The position numbers were made by a program, and so were the translations under genes. 64,000 nt of DNA from Emiliania huxleyi CCMP1516 (Eukaryota; Haptophyta; Isochrysidales; Noelaerhabdaceae), in NCBI RefSeq assembly GCF_000372725.1, contig NW_005200417.1:108141-172140 (forward strand). Direction: 5' to 3'. The notes below the pieces were generated by a model that saw only the letters and a program-made list of their open reading frames with translations, did not search any database and was not told the origin of the DNA. This document shows positions 19,166-30,153 of the stretch, piece after piece; position 1 is the first letter of the stretch; every line of letters begins with the position of its first letter.

Positions 19166-22100
19166 TCAACGCGCCTCCTCGCCGAGGATCTGAAGCACGA
19201 GCGGCTTGAGGCCCGCCGCCTTGAGGTCGACACCGAGGCGCGAAGACAGCTCGCGCAGCACCGCCTTGACGGAGACCTCCTCCTCCGCCTCGCAGGCGGC
19301 GAGCCGCTCGCAGATGAGCCGCCGGAGCGTCTCCTCGCTCACCGCCGCCCCGCCACCTCCCCCGGAGGCCTCCGCTTCCCCTCCCGCCACGTCGCCCGCC
19401 GCGCCGCACTCCCCTCCCTGCCCCGCCTCCGCCTGCGAAACCGCCTCCCCCTGCGAGACACCCTCACCCTCGACTTCCATCGCCGATGCCTCGCCGACGG
19501 CGGCCGCCTCGCCCCCGTCGGGCTCCCCGCCTCGCGTCTCCCCGCCTCGCGTCTCCCCGGGGTGGTGCCCTTCGGACGAGCGAGAGAGCAGCACCTCGCG
19601 GAGGATGGAGCCCATCAGCCCCGCGTGGCTGTCCCTCGCGCCGTCCGCCTGCGCCCCTCCCTCGCCCAGCAGCGTGTGCTGGCTGAGCACCTTCTTCGAC
19701 GCGATGGCGAGCACCTTCTCGTCGACCGTCCCCTCGGTCGCCAGCGTAATCACGCGCACGGGCCGCGTCTGCCCGATCCGGTGCACGCGGTCCATCGCCT
19801 GCTGGTCGACGGCCGGGTTGAAGTCCACGTCGTGCAGGATCACCGTGTCCGCCGACGTGAGGTTGATGCCGAGGCCGCACGCGCGCGTCGAGAGGAGCAG
19901 GCAGCTGATCGACACGTCGGCGGTGAAGTCGTCCACGATGGTCTGCCGCTCCTGCGGCGAGACGGCGCCGTCCATCCGGCGGTAGGCGATGCCGAGGCTG
20001 TGCAGCAGCTCCTCGAGGACGTCGAGCGTCTGCGTCCACTGCGAGAAGATGAGCGCGCGGTGCCCCTCCTACAGCCTCGGTACAATCTCGGCGTGAGCTC
20101 GCGTCCTCTGCGAGGAGGAGGAGCGCGGCGGGGGAGCGCGGAACGGCGCCTCGACGAGGGGCGGGAGGAGCGAGGCGAGCTTCTGCGCCTTGGCCGAGCC
20201 GAGCAGCGAAGCGCTCGGCAGGCAGAGCGAGCGGAGCGCCGAGTAGGCCTTGCAGTTGAGGTGGACCTGCGGCGAGGGGCGGTCGGGCGGTCGGGCGGTC
20301 GGGGCGGGGGCGAGCCGGAGCGGGCCTTGCAGCGGCGGGTGGACCTGGATGTCGGACCACGTCTCCAGCTCGGCGAGCACCATCTCGGAGGTGCACTCGT
20401 CGCCAAAGGCGCCCTCGCAGTGGAGCGCGTGCGCGATCCGCGGCAGCAGCGGGCGGTAGTGGCGGAGCAGCAGCAGCGGGTGCTGCGCCGCCTTGCGCAG
20501 GTCGGTGAAGGCGCTGGCGATCCATCCCCGGTCCCTGCCGTCCACCTCCTCCTCGCAGCCCGCGTCGAGCTCCGCGCGGTCGGCGGCCTTGCGCCTCGCC
20601 CACCGCTCGAGCGTCTCGCGCTGCTGCGCCGCGATGCGCGCCACCGTCTCCGAGTACGCGGCTCCCTGCGCGGGCGGCATGCGCACCACCGCAACCTCCT
20701 CCGTCTTTGGCGGCAGCGCGCTGAGCACCTCCTGCTTCAGCCGCCGCAGCACGAAGGGGCGCATCAGCTGCTGCACCTGGACGAGATACAGCCGAGATAC
20801 AGCCGAGGTGCGGCCGAGGTGCAGCCGAGAGATCGCCGGCATCAGCTGCCGCACCTTGGCCACCTTAGGCGCGCACGCGACGCCGTCGCCCTTGCCGACG
20901 CTGCTGAAGAGGGCGGAGAGGGAGGCGCGCGATCCCTTGCCCGAGGCGGTGAAGAGGCGCGGCGCCACGAAGGAGAGCAGCGTGAGAAGCTCCGCGGGGT
21001 TGTTCTCGACGGGCGTGCCGGTGAGCAGCAGCCGGTGGCACGCCTCCACCTTGGAGACGTTCTGGTGCACGTTGCTCTTGTCATTCTTGAGCTTCTGCGC
21101 CTCGTCCACGACCAGGTACGACAGCTTGCCGCGCGCGCCGACGCGGCCGAGCTTGCGCTGGAGGAAGGCCTATGGGAAGGCTCCAGGTACGTTCCAGGCA
21201 GGTTCAGGAAGGCTGCATGCAGTCGGGCTTGCGCTGGAGGAAGGCGCCTGCTCCTGCCTCGCCCGCTCGCTCGAGCCCGAGAAGGCGGTGATGCCGCAGA
21301 CGACGACGTGCGGCGGCTCCTCATCGCTGCGCCGCGAGAAGCTGCTTCGGACCGCGGCCTTGGTCGCCTCGTCGCCGTGGAACTTGACGACCCGCAGAGC
21401 GGGGCACCACATCGCGAACTCTCGCATCCAGTTCTCGAGGGTGGCGACCGGGGCCACGACGAGGTGCGGCCCCTCGTCGCCCTCGCCGAGCAGCTGCGCG
21501 AGCAGTGAGATGGTCTGCACCGTCTTGCCGAGCCCCATCTCGTCCGCGAGGATGCCGCCCGTGCCGTGCTGGTGGAGGCCGTGCAGCCAGGACAGCCCGA
21601 TCAGCTGGTGAGGCTTCATCGCGAGCTCGGAGCTCATCAGCGGAGGCTGACGAAGCGAGTCCCCTTGGCCGCCGGGGCCACCGGCGCTGTCCTCCTCGAG
21701 CAGCGGCTTGAACTTCTCGCGGATGCGCGTGGCGACGCCCTCGCACTTGCCAATCACCTTGTCCAGCCCCGCCTCGGCCTCCGCATCCGAATCCGCCTCC
21801 GACTCCGCCTCCGACTCGGCCTCCGCCTCGGAGGCGCTCTGCGGGCAAGACCGCTTGCTACGCGCCTCGGACGAGCCGCCCTCGGCCGCAGCACGCTCGC
21901 GCTTGCCACCGCCGCCGCCGTCCGCCTCCGGCTCGCGCTTGCCACCGCCGCCCCCCGCCGGCTCGCGCTTGCCACCACCGCCGCCCGCCGCCGGCTCGCT
22001 ACCGCCCTGCGCCTTTTGCAGCCGCAGAGTCTCGAGCGCCCGCCGCCGCTCCTTCCTGACGGCGTCGTCCACTCGCGAGGCCGCCTTGGGCTCGAGCTCC

Positions 22101-22444
22101 TCGGTGCGCTGGCGCATCAGCGCAGCCTCGCGCGTCTCCTCAAGGCGCTCACCCGCCGACGACACCCAGACCCCGGTCGGCGAGCGCTCCCAGGACACGC
22201 CCTGCTCCTTCTCCCACCACTTTGCGTGCCGCACCCACTTGTCCAGCTTCGTGCGCACGTCCTCCCTGACCGTCACCGCCCCGCGCTTCACCTGCTTGGC
22301 GCACTCGAGCAGCAAGTGCGAGTTGATGCGCCCTGCCGCATCGCGGTACGCCAGCTGCCGCGTGTCGGGGAGGAGAAACCGGGTGCCTTTGAGAGCGGCG
22401 ATGTCGATCGTGCATAGCGGCGCGTTGGAGAACTCGGGCGCCAT
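19166..22444 (-). CDS. SNF2-family chromatin remodeller, SMARCAD1/Fun30-like
   Basis: ATP-dependent nucleosome remodeller, about 987 residues. A charged N-terminal region with repeated GGGGKRE segments and a Glu/Ser run precedes the helicase core. Motifs are GILADEMGLGKT (motif I), VVDEAQKLKN (motif II, DEAQ instead of DEGH), LLLTGTPVENN (motif III) and, in the C-terminal lobe, LIFSQWTQTLDVLEELL, STRACGLGINLTSAD and DRVHRIGQTRPV. The HLVVAPVATLENWMREF stretch and the RLFTAS...LSALFSS insert resemble SMARCAD1. Exons are 22444-21248, 21169-20855, 20776-20345, 20266-20150 and 20068-19166, all phase 0. The first three introns are each 78 nt; the fourth (81 nt) is less certain. ATG at 22444 is preferred over an in-frame GTG at 22462. 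The tail after the core is acidic and low-complexity, then helical. Confidence 0.88.
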
Positions 22445-23722
22445 GGGCACGCTGACACACACACGCCTCGGTCCGGTGTTGCGGAATCCGTTGCGAAGGC
22501 GGGAGACGGACTAGAGAAAAGAATCTCAAACCCCGGCACGACACTGCGCACGGGACTGGCGCGCACTGGCACTAACACAGGTACACCACGGGAGCCGCCT
22601 AAGCGACTCCTGCGAGGACGGCGAGTGCTGGAAAAGAAAGATTGGCGTGCGCTACCTCGACTTTCTTCTCTCTCCCCTCCGACGAACGTACGAGTAAACA
22701 CCGACTTCATTATCACAATCGGTGTCGGCGCCGTCGTCCGCGACACTGAAGGCAAAGCAACATATATCACCTTCCTACCCCCCCATCGCCCCCCCTCTCC
22801 CCGAGCCTCTCGCGCCTGCCGCCCAGGACTGCCTGGGCGGATGCCGGCCAGCACGATGCAGTACGGCACGGTGGACGCGTCCGGCGTCCTAAGCGGGGAC
22901 GAACGAGGGTCCCTGAGTGGTGACGCCGTCGCCGAGTGGGAGTGTGTGTCGTCGTGTGTCCATGTCGGGTGTTCGGACACGTTTACTTTTATTTACGGCC
23001 CCTTCCTTCCCTGCGAACGCGCACCCCCCAGGGCTAGGTAGGGCTCTCTTGCCCGCAACCCGATCGATACCAATCATCTGTCTGTCTGGCCCGCTGGGTG
23101 CGCTTCTTAGCTCCCCGGCCCTGGATGTGCGGTTAATGACTGCACTCCAAGTGCTCCAAGTCCCCGGCAGACGGCGGACGGGCCCCCCACACGGGTAGGG
23201 ATAGTGAGTACTAAGGTGAGGTAAACTTCATCACACAACCCTTCTAAGCGTGCAAAGGCCCGCGGGTGTGAGCGCTACCTGGTGCCCCCCCCCCCCCCCC
23301 TCTCTGGAGATTCTCTGCCTTCCCGCTTCCACACCACAAGCTCTGCAGCTGAGCTCCCTCCCCCCCCTCGAGCCTCGTCTCCACGCGAACATCTCATCTC
23401 ACGTCTCTGTCGAGAGTGTCGTCTGTTGACTGTGTGCGACTTCTCTTTTTGGCATGGTCCATTTCGGATGACTCTTGACCGGACTGCAAAATTATAATTT
23501 CCGTAACTCTCCTCTTCCCACTTCCGTTTTCGCGCCTCGGTGCTCTCTGCCCATCTCTCACTCCGTCTCTCGTCTCCTCCTCTCCTGCGTCACCTGGACT
23601 AATACTGGAAGCTGCTCCACACAGCGCACCGCGGCGAACCGTCTCAACTGTACACACCGAAAGGAATCGCAAATTTACACGCGCCCAGCGGCATGCCGCC
23701 GGCCGTCGTTCTCGCTCGCTGC
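22445..23722. other. Intergenic region upstream of the SNF2 gene
   Basis: It holds the presumed SNF2 promoter, a C-run at 23284-23300 and the dispersed motif TGACTGCACTCCAAGTGCTC at 23129-23154, which also occurs at 26287-26308. No gene was recognised. Confidence 0.45.
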
Positions 23723-26246
23723 TTAGTGGGAGGCTCGACGCACGGCGTGCGGCATGACAAAACCGCGCCACGCGTCGACCACTGCGAGCTCCTGCCCCTC
23801 GAACGCCTCGAGGCGCGACAGGAGCCAGCCGATCCGCGCGAGCTCGAAGGCGCGCTCCCGAGCGCGCCGCGGGAACAAGCTGTGCGATTCGGGCGACCAC
23901 GGCTCGGCGGCGAGCAGCACGAGCTGCGCGGCCGAGCCCTCGGGCGCCAGCCCCCGGTCGGCGAGGCGCGCGGCGAGCGCGGCGGGCGTCACGCCGCGCT
24001 CGCGGTGCGAGGCGTGCGGGTCCGCGCCGTCGCGCAGCAGCTGTCGCGCGCGGCGAGCCGGCAGCACCTCGAGGTGGTGGAGGGGCGTGGTCCAGTCGGC
24101 GGTCGCGGAGAGCCAGCTGGCGAGAGGGAGGTTGCGGTGGAGCAGCGCGACCTGCGCCGGCGTGATGGGCTGCCCGCCGTACGCAGGCGCGAGGAAGGGG
24201 AGGGTGCGGTCGGCGCCGTACGCGCAGAGCAGGTGCGCGAGGTGGACGGATCCGGTGTACGATGCTGCGTGGAGCGGTGTGGGCTCGCTCTCCACGCCGC
24301 GCTTGTTGGCGCTCGCGCCGGCCTCGAGCAGCACCTGCGGCGTGCGGCGGCGACTCAGCAAGCCAGGGCCGGCGCCGGGTGCGAGCGAGACGAGGCGGGC
24401 AGGGGAGGCGGGAGGCGGGAGGCGAGACTCCGGGGCGAGGGCGCCGGGGCGAGACTCCGGGGCGGGGCGAGTGTGCCTGCGCCGCGGCGGCGTGCTGCGC
24501 GAGGACCGCCATGTGGAGAGGGGAGAGGCCGCGGCTGGCCACGCGATCGACGTCCGCCTTCGCCTCGACCAGCCTGGTGAGCACTGCGGCGTGGCCGTGG
24601 TCCGCCGCCTCGTGCAGCGGCGTCACGCCCGACCGGGCGCCGCTGTCCACCACAGCGCCCGCGGCGAGGAGGGCCGCGACGGTCTCCGCGTGGCCGTGCG
24701 CGGCGGCGGCGTGGAGCGAAGTGGAGCCAACCTTGGTCGCCGAGTCCACCTCGGCGCGCGCGGCGAGCAGCTGCTGCAGGACGGCGGTGTGGCCGAAGGC
24801 AGCCGCCGCATGGAGGGGCGTGGCGCCGTTGTCGCGCGAGCGAGTGGGGGTGGCGTTGCTGGCGAGGAGGGCGGCCACCACCTGCAGCGGGGCGACGGGG
24901 AGACACATTGTTTGTCCGAGGGGGGCGGTGGGGGGGGCGGAGGCCGTGGGGGGGTGGGGGGGGGGGGGTCCCTTTGTTTTTCTTTTGGGGGGGGGGCAAG
25001 GGCGGGCTCTTTAAAGGGGCACCGAACGCCTCTGCGTGGCCCTGGCCGGCGGCCCCGAGCAACGCCGCCATTTCGTGGTCCTCGCCCNNNNNNNNNNNNN
25101 NNNNNNNNNNNNNNNNNNNNNNNNNNNNNNNNNNNNNNNNNNNNNNNNNNNNNNNNNNNNNNNNNNNNNNNNNNNNNNNNNNNNNNNNNNNNNNNNNNNN
25201 NNNNNGTCATTCCGTGCTCCTCGCCGGAGTCCGCCTGCGGTGCGGGGCCGGGCGAGGTCAAAGCTGCGAGGCGGCCGCCGTGGCACTCCCTCTCTCCTCC
25301 CGGCTGCCTGCGCCCGGGCGGCGAGGAGGGCGCGAACCACGTCGACGTGCCCCTGGCGCGCGGCAAAGTGGAGCGGCATCGGAGCACCGCCCACCCGCTC
25401 CGCACACGCGTCGATCTGGGCGCGCGACTCGAGCAGCGCCGCCACGACGGGTGCGTGGCCCCGCCAGGCCGCCGCGTGGAGCGCCGTGTTGCCGTCGGCG
25501 CGCGACTCGTTGATGGCAGCGCCGGCGCCGAGCAGCATGCCGACAACGGAGGCGTGCCCCTCCCGCGCCGCAACGTGCAGTGCGGTCGCACGCCCCTGCC
25601 CCGCCTGGTCCACCTCCGCACCAGCCTCGAGCAGGAGCGCGACGACGCCAGCGTGGCCGCCGGCGGCGGCGGCGTGGAGGGCGGTTCGGCCGTTGTCCCG
25701 GACCGGGTTGGGGACTGCGCCCGCGGCGAGGAGGCTCGAGACGCACCGCACGTGGCCCTGGGCCGCCGCCACGTGCAGAGGAGTGATGCCGTGCGACTCG
25801 GCCGCGCTCGGGTCCGCCCGGCCCTCGAGCAGCGACTCGACCGCCTCGGCGTGGCCCCCGCTGCAGGCGGCGTGCAGCGGGGTCTTGCCGTTCTCGCGAC
25901 GGGCCGCCGGCTCCGCCTTCGCAGCAAGCAGCGACCGCACAACCTCGGCCGAGCCGTGCGCGGCAGCCGCGTGCAGCGCCGTCTTCTTGTTGTCGGCCCG
26001 TTTTGCGTCGACGTTTGCTCGCGCGGCGATCAGCTCGCTGACGACCTCGGCGTGGCCGTGCGCGGCAGCGGCGTGCAACGGGGTGGAGCCGTTGTCGCGT
26101 GGGAGGTTCACGCACGCTCCCTGCGAGAGGAGCGCCACGACGGCTCCCGTGCGACCTGCCGCGGCGGCGGCATGCAGTGCCGTGCGGCCGCTCGAGTCTC
26201 GCAGGTTGTGGCTGAGGCTCGAGGGCGCGGCCGGCGGCTTGCCCAT
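23723..26246 (-). CDS. Ankyrin-repeat protein, interrupted by an assembly gap
   Basis: Starts at the ATG at 26246 and ends at 23723. At least ten ankyrin repeats are visible, many in the form NG-TPLHAAA-GHAEVV-LL-AGA (for example GSTPLHAAAAHGHAEVVSEL, GATPLHAAAAFGHTAVLQQL). Clear exons are 26246-25308, a short one ending at 25030, 24881-24477 and 24334-23723. Introns 24882-25029 and 24335-24476 have GC donors and join GHAE|VVAALLASNA and AAAAQ|VLLEAGASAN in frame. The N run 25088-25205 hides part of an intron or exon. The C-terminal ~120 residues end in WLLSRLEAFEGQELAVVDAW and VMPHAVRR, a non-ankyrin cap I cannot name. Partners are unknown. Confidence 0.8.
25088..25205. other. Assembly gap (118 N)
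   Basis: A run of N inside the ankyrin gene. The DNA beside it on the lower-coordinate side has long G-runs (24915-25010), which probably caused the gap. Confidence 0.99.
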
Positions 26247-26286
26247 ACCGCAAAGCTCCCGCTCGAGAAGAATTTTACCTCACGAA

Positions 26287-26312
26287 TGACTGCACTCCAA
26301 GTGCTCCACCGG
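26287..26312 (+). repeat. Dispersed motif (also 23129-23154)
   Basis: TGACTGCACTCCAAGTGCTC is shared with 23129-23154. The shorter core CCAAGTGCTCCAA also occurs at 28315-28327 and 60648-60660. It directly abuts the LINE fragment. Confidence 0.6.
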
Positions 26313-27655
26313 GAACGGGGGGAAGGACAGGCGGGCGACATTTGACGACGTCGGGGATCACAATGTGACGACCAAAACGATCTTGGGGGCCAGGGTGAGA
26401 CAACAGGTCGGGGTGCCACATGGGGCACACCACAGCGTGTTCTAGAGGGGGGAAAGAAACGGGGAATGAGGGGCCCCGCCACGAGAAGTGCGTTCTGGGG
26501 ATGCAGAGCGTGCAAGGCGGCTAGGGATGAGGCCACAAAAGAGGCGCGCGAGGCAAGGAGGAGACGCGGGGAACTGGGAGACTGGGACGACTGGAAACAA
26601 GAAGACAGGTGAGCCACCACAGGCGTCGTTGGCGCACATACTGAGCGGCAGCTGCGCTGAAAATAAGGAAGAGGCGCGTCACTTCATGCGGAAGCTCGAC
26701 AAACACACAGCGAGGGCGACAGCAAGAGTTGAACGGGAGGCGCCGGACTCAAAAGACACCGCCACATTCCTGAGACGAGCGAGGGCAGCCTCCTTAAAGG
26801 CGAAAGGGTCTAGATTTGGAGCGCTCGCCGAAGAGGAGTACGACAAAATAGCGCCCGTGATTGCCTGCACGCTACCCGCACTCACGGACTCCATACCCGA
26901 AAGAAAGAGAAGGGAGCTCGCGGGAGAGGTGACGAGTGAACTACAGGTAGTGGGGAAGGCAGCCTCGATTGCCATACAGACATGGGTGCGAAACAACGAC
27001 AAGACCAAGGCACGGGCAGAGGAACGAGAGAAGAATATAGGGTGGATAAAGCGCCTGTTCACGGCATGGAGGGTGAGCCACACCGAACGTACCGAGCGAA
27101 GAGCCGAACGGAAGGAGGACGGGGAAGATGACTCCGAGGAGGACGAACCAGTGGAAATTCAGTTGTCAGATGTCACGATGCATCCGAAGGGGACCCCAGC
27201 GCCGGCATCATCCGTAGAGGCACGAGTGTTCGAAGAGAGAGTGGACCTGAGCAACAACATGACCTGTAGGCAAATGATCGGAGTGGGAGTCAGAAATGTG
27301 GTCCTTGCGCGATGGGAGCTCGATAGACTCGAGGGGCCAGGATACGCCGCGAGGAGGACGGAGTTGCGCCGAAAGGCGAAAGAAGCCGCGAGAACAAGGG
27401 ACCGGCAGGCGGCGGCGTCGCAGGACGAGGCAGAAGAGAACGACGCGACAGAGGAGGAAGTGACAAGGGAGAGAACGACGAGAGTGGGACGACCGCGAGG
27501 TGGCATGAAGGTTGCAGCGAGAATCGGCGAGAGACTGCGAAGAGAGATAGGAAGAGGCAGACTCCCTAGGGTGGGCGACGGCTAGCGCACCACACACCTC
27601 TCCTTAAAATCCCTGTGTGGTGGCGGCGTGCCGTCCTCCCATCCCTCCCTTGGGT
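26313..27655 (+). mobile_element. 5'-truncated LINE (C-terminal coding region and 3' UTR)
   Basis: The plus strand matches the minus-strand element at 51230-53142 from GAACGGGGGGAAGGACAGGC onward and ends in the shared 3' module ATCCCTGTGTGGTGGCGGCG. This copy lacks the reverse transcriptase, the RNase H and the (CTTT)n tail. I found no target duplication. It lies 67 bp upstream of the ankyrin gene's start codon. Confidence 0.75.
26488..27585 (+). CDS. LINE polyprotein C-terminal fragment
   Basis: A 365-residue open stretch inside the truncated LINE, starting at a GTG and so only a fragment. It is rich in Lys/Arg/Glu, helical, with the marker sequences PVIACTLPALTDSIPERKRR and DLSNNMTCRQMIGVGVRNVV. 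The same segments occur on the minus strand at 15391-15677 and 51300-52100. The domain is not one I can name; it lies downstream of the RNase H domain seen in the 51-53 kb copy. Confidence 0.6.
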   Translation: MRSGDAERARRLGMRPQKRRARQGGDAGNWETGTTGNKKTGEPPQASLAHILSGSCAENKEEARHFMRKLDKHTARATARVEREAPDSKDTATFLRRARAASLKAKGSRFGALAEEEYDKIAPVIACTLPALTDSIPERKRRELAGEVTSELQVVGKAASIAIQTWVRNNDKTKARAEEREKNIGWIKRLFTAWRVSHTERTERRAERKEDGEDDSEEDEPVEIQLSDVTMHPKGTPAPASSVEARVFEERVDLSNNMTCRQMIGVGVRNVVLARWELDRLEGPGYAARRTELRRKAKEAARTRDRQAAASQDEAEENDATEEEVTRERTTRVGRPRGGMKVAARIGERLRREIGRGRLPRVGDG

Positions 27656-27664
27656 TCACCTTGT

Positions 27665-28215
27665 GATTTTTGGGTCAAAATCGTCCCGATTTCATAATGT
27701 TCGTTCGTACGTGCATCCGCGGCGCCCAGCGCGGTGCCAGCGGCTCCCATACCTCTAAGAGGCCACCCACCTCCGTATAGACCCTTATATCCGCGGTTTA
27801 CGCCCAATAGAGGCAGCTGCAAGAGGGCCCGGACGGGCACTGCGGCACACACTGCTCGCTGCTCGGCCATGCGGTAGCGTCTGGTGATGCCGCCCCTGCG
27901 CGGGCGGGGGCGTCTCGCTCGGCAGCAACTGCGCCGCGCAGCGCAGGTTCGAGGGTCGCGGTGGGTGGGTGCACTGGAAGACGTAGCGGTCGAGAAAGCG
28001 CTCAGCGACCGCTACGTCTCGAGGATGGAGCCGTCGCGCGGACCCGACCGGCCGACCGGCAGTAGCAGCAGGCGCCGGAGGGCGCGGGAGGCAGCGGCGA
28101 CACCTCGGGCCAGAAGCGCGAGCCCTAGGCTGGTGAGGGGGCCCGCTCATGCGTAAACGGCTCTGGGACTTAGCTAAATCGCGCATCGAAATCGGGACGA
28201 TTTATATTACCCAAA
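27665..28215. mobile_element. Candidate terminal-inverted-repeat element
   Basis: TTTTGGGT...ATCGTCCCGATTTC at 27667-27692 is mirrored by GAAATCGGGACGAT...ACCCAAAA at about 28188-28216. Inside, AGACGTAGCGGTCG (about 27978-27991) and CGACCGCTACGTCT form a second inverted pair. No coding region and no clear target duplication. Confidence 0.45.
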
Positions 28216-28333
28216 AGCTAGGCTACACAACGCCCTCTATGTTGGGTCAAGGCGGGACGATTTTGCCAGAGTACCGTCACAAGGTGGGCTGTTTTCTTTC
28301 TTTCTTTCTTTTCCAAGTGCTCCAAGATCTTGC

Positions 28334-28381
28334 GCACTTGAGCACTGGATAGGGTCGATTCCGCATGGTACGGGACCCCTC
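28334..28381 (+). repeat. 48-bp dispersed repeat (copy of 9762-9809)
   Basis: One base differs from the copy at 9762-9809. The motif CCAAGTGCTCCAA lies immediately upstream. Confidence 0.8.
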
Positions 28382-28419
28382 GATTTTAGATCTTAGGAAT
28401 CCTATCATCCATGCTAAAT

Positions 28420-28420
28420 G

Positions 28421-28452
<32 letters not shown>
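28420..28452 (+). repeat. (GA)n microsatellite
   Basis: An almost pure GA dinucleotide run. Confidence 0.9.
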
Positions 28453-28455
<3 letters not shown>

Positions 28456-28659
28456 CCGCCAATGGCAGTTATCCGTTAGTGCGGACGTCGCCGCGGCTCG
28501 CCTCTGCCGCGGCGGCTGCTGCGCGCACGCGGCGGCGCCGCTCTCTCGCGAGACGGCTGGTGACGCGGCTCGCGGACGACGTACGCTGCGCTCGTCGGAC
28601 CGCCCGCGGCGTGGCGTGCGCGGCGCTGCGCGCCGCTCTGCGAGGGCTTGTGCGCTGCT

Positions 28660-28930
28660 GTCACACTGCACTGTCTCTCTGGTGCTGCTGGTGGTGGTGA
28701 TGTTGCTGATGCTGGTGCATGTGCTGCTGCTGGCGCGGCGCGGCTCTGCGACTCGGCTCGAGACGCGCGTCGGGAGCAGCTGACACGGCGGCGTCGGGCA
28801 GGTTGCGCCTCTCTCTGGTGCTGGTGGTGCTGGTGGTGCTGGTGGTGCTGGTGCTGATGCTGCTGCTGATGCGGCGCGGCTCTCCGACTGGACTCGAGGC
28901 GCGTGTCGCGGCAATCTGACGCGGCGGGCG
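28660..28930 (+). repeat. Degenerate ~135-bp tandem duplication with GGTGCT runs
   Basis: Two units each begin CTCTCTGGTGCTG, carry a (GGTGCT)/(GCTGAT)n run and end with GGCGCGGCTCT followed by a GACTCGAG-like block. Confidence 0.65.
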
Positions 28931-30153
28931 GCGTCGCGGGCGGCAGCGGTGGCGGCTCGACGGTGGAGGTGGAGGCTGGTGGCTGTGGTGGACTTTGAGT
29001 TTATTTCATGGTCGAGTACGGGGACCGGGGGGTCAACCGGGAGGCAGGGGGTTCGACCTGGCGACGGAGGACCGTGGGCCATCGCGGGGACGGGTCCGTC
29101 CGGAGGACGAGCTCGGTAGATCCGGATGGTCTTCACACCGGTGGGAGGCACCGAGGCGTCTGGGACGCTCCACTCTACCTTAAGCTCCTGAGGGGCGCGT
29201 GGTTTTAACCACGTAGTAGGACTACAGCCCACCACAGACACACTCCCTCTCCACACGTGTGCACACACCCTCACCCTCTCCTCTCTCCTCTCTCTCTCTC
29301 TCTCCTCTCTCATCCTTGTCTGCTGTCTGCCTGACTCAGGCACTAACTCTGCCGATGCGTGATTGTGTGTGGGCTGCTCCGAGGGGGCCCTGTGCGATCC
29401 GATGGGTAGGGAGTCTGTGCCCGGGCGGTGTCCGGTGCGGAGTCTCTCTCTGATCCCACCTGTGGTGTTGGGTGTGAGGTCGTGGAAGCTTCGATCCCAA
29501 GGGGGGGAGCCGAGCCCACTCATAACCAACTCTCAGGGGCAGTAGGTGGGCGAGCCTCGAGCGCGCTCATCTCGATCGTCAAGGCGTCGCTACGCGCGGT
29601 CTTCCGCGGGGGGAGCTTCGTCGACGGGTGCGGGAGCGCGGCGCAGCCAGTGCCGTGGCGATGCCTCCGGCTGTTTGTGGCGGGCGGCTTGCTGCTCGCT
29701 GCTTGGCGAAAAACTCGTCTCGCCACACGCCAAGGGCTTATGCTCTGGCGAGACGTGAGGCGCATGCGCCCAGGATGGGAGGGGGCATGCGTAACGACAC
29801 TGCTAGAGATGCCTTTCGGGGCCCAGAGATAAAACTTCTGTGATGCCATGCGTGACCTAGTAGTGTCCCCAGCTATGGGCGTGTCCACGTTGGAGCCAGG
29901 TGTGGTGTGGGCGCGAGAATAGCTCCGCCGTTCATGGAGGCAACCGATGCGAGTCGACTGGTGTGTGTCGTCGTGGTTTCGTATCAAGAATTCTCTCTCT
30001 GCTAAATGGGGACTACCTTCTCTCCAGTCCTCGCGAGGTCCGTTTCTTTACCAGAGTCCAGACCAAACCAATTGTTGGTGCATTTGTCTGTCGCTTGTTC
30101 GTATTGTCGCTCTCGGGCGCCCAGCTCGCAGCTCCGGACCACTCCACACCACG
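28931..30153. other. No gene recognised
   Basis: Contains CT-rich simple sequence at 29275-29310. A minus-strand segment near 28990-29210 reads like protein over about 60 residues but has no start, no family and no continuation. Confidence 0.35.

Noticed and set aside
18893-21508. Very long plus-strand open frame (871 codons)
   Set aside because: It is antisense to the SNF2 helicase, whose motifs are unmistakable on the minus strand. The plus frame is Arg/Leu/Glu-rich with no family, a by-product of high third-position GC.
25011-25513. Alternative plus-strand frames across the N gap
   Set aside because: They pass through unknown bases and are antisense to ankyrin exons.
28990-29210. Protein-like minus-strand stretch (APQELKVEWSVPDASVPP)
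   Set aside because: Only about 60 residues, with no start, no splice partners and no family; kept out of the gene list.
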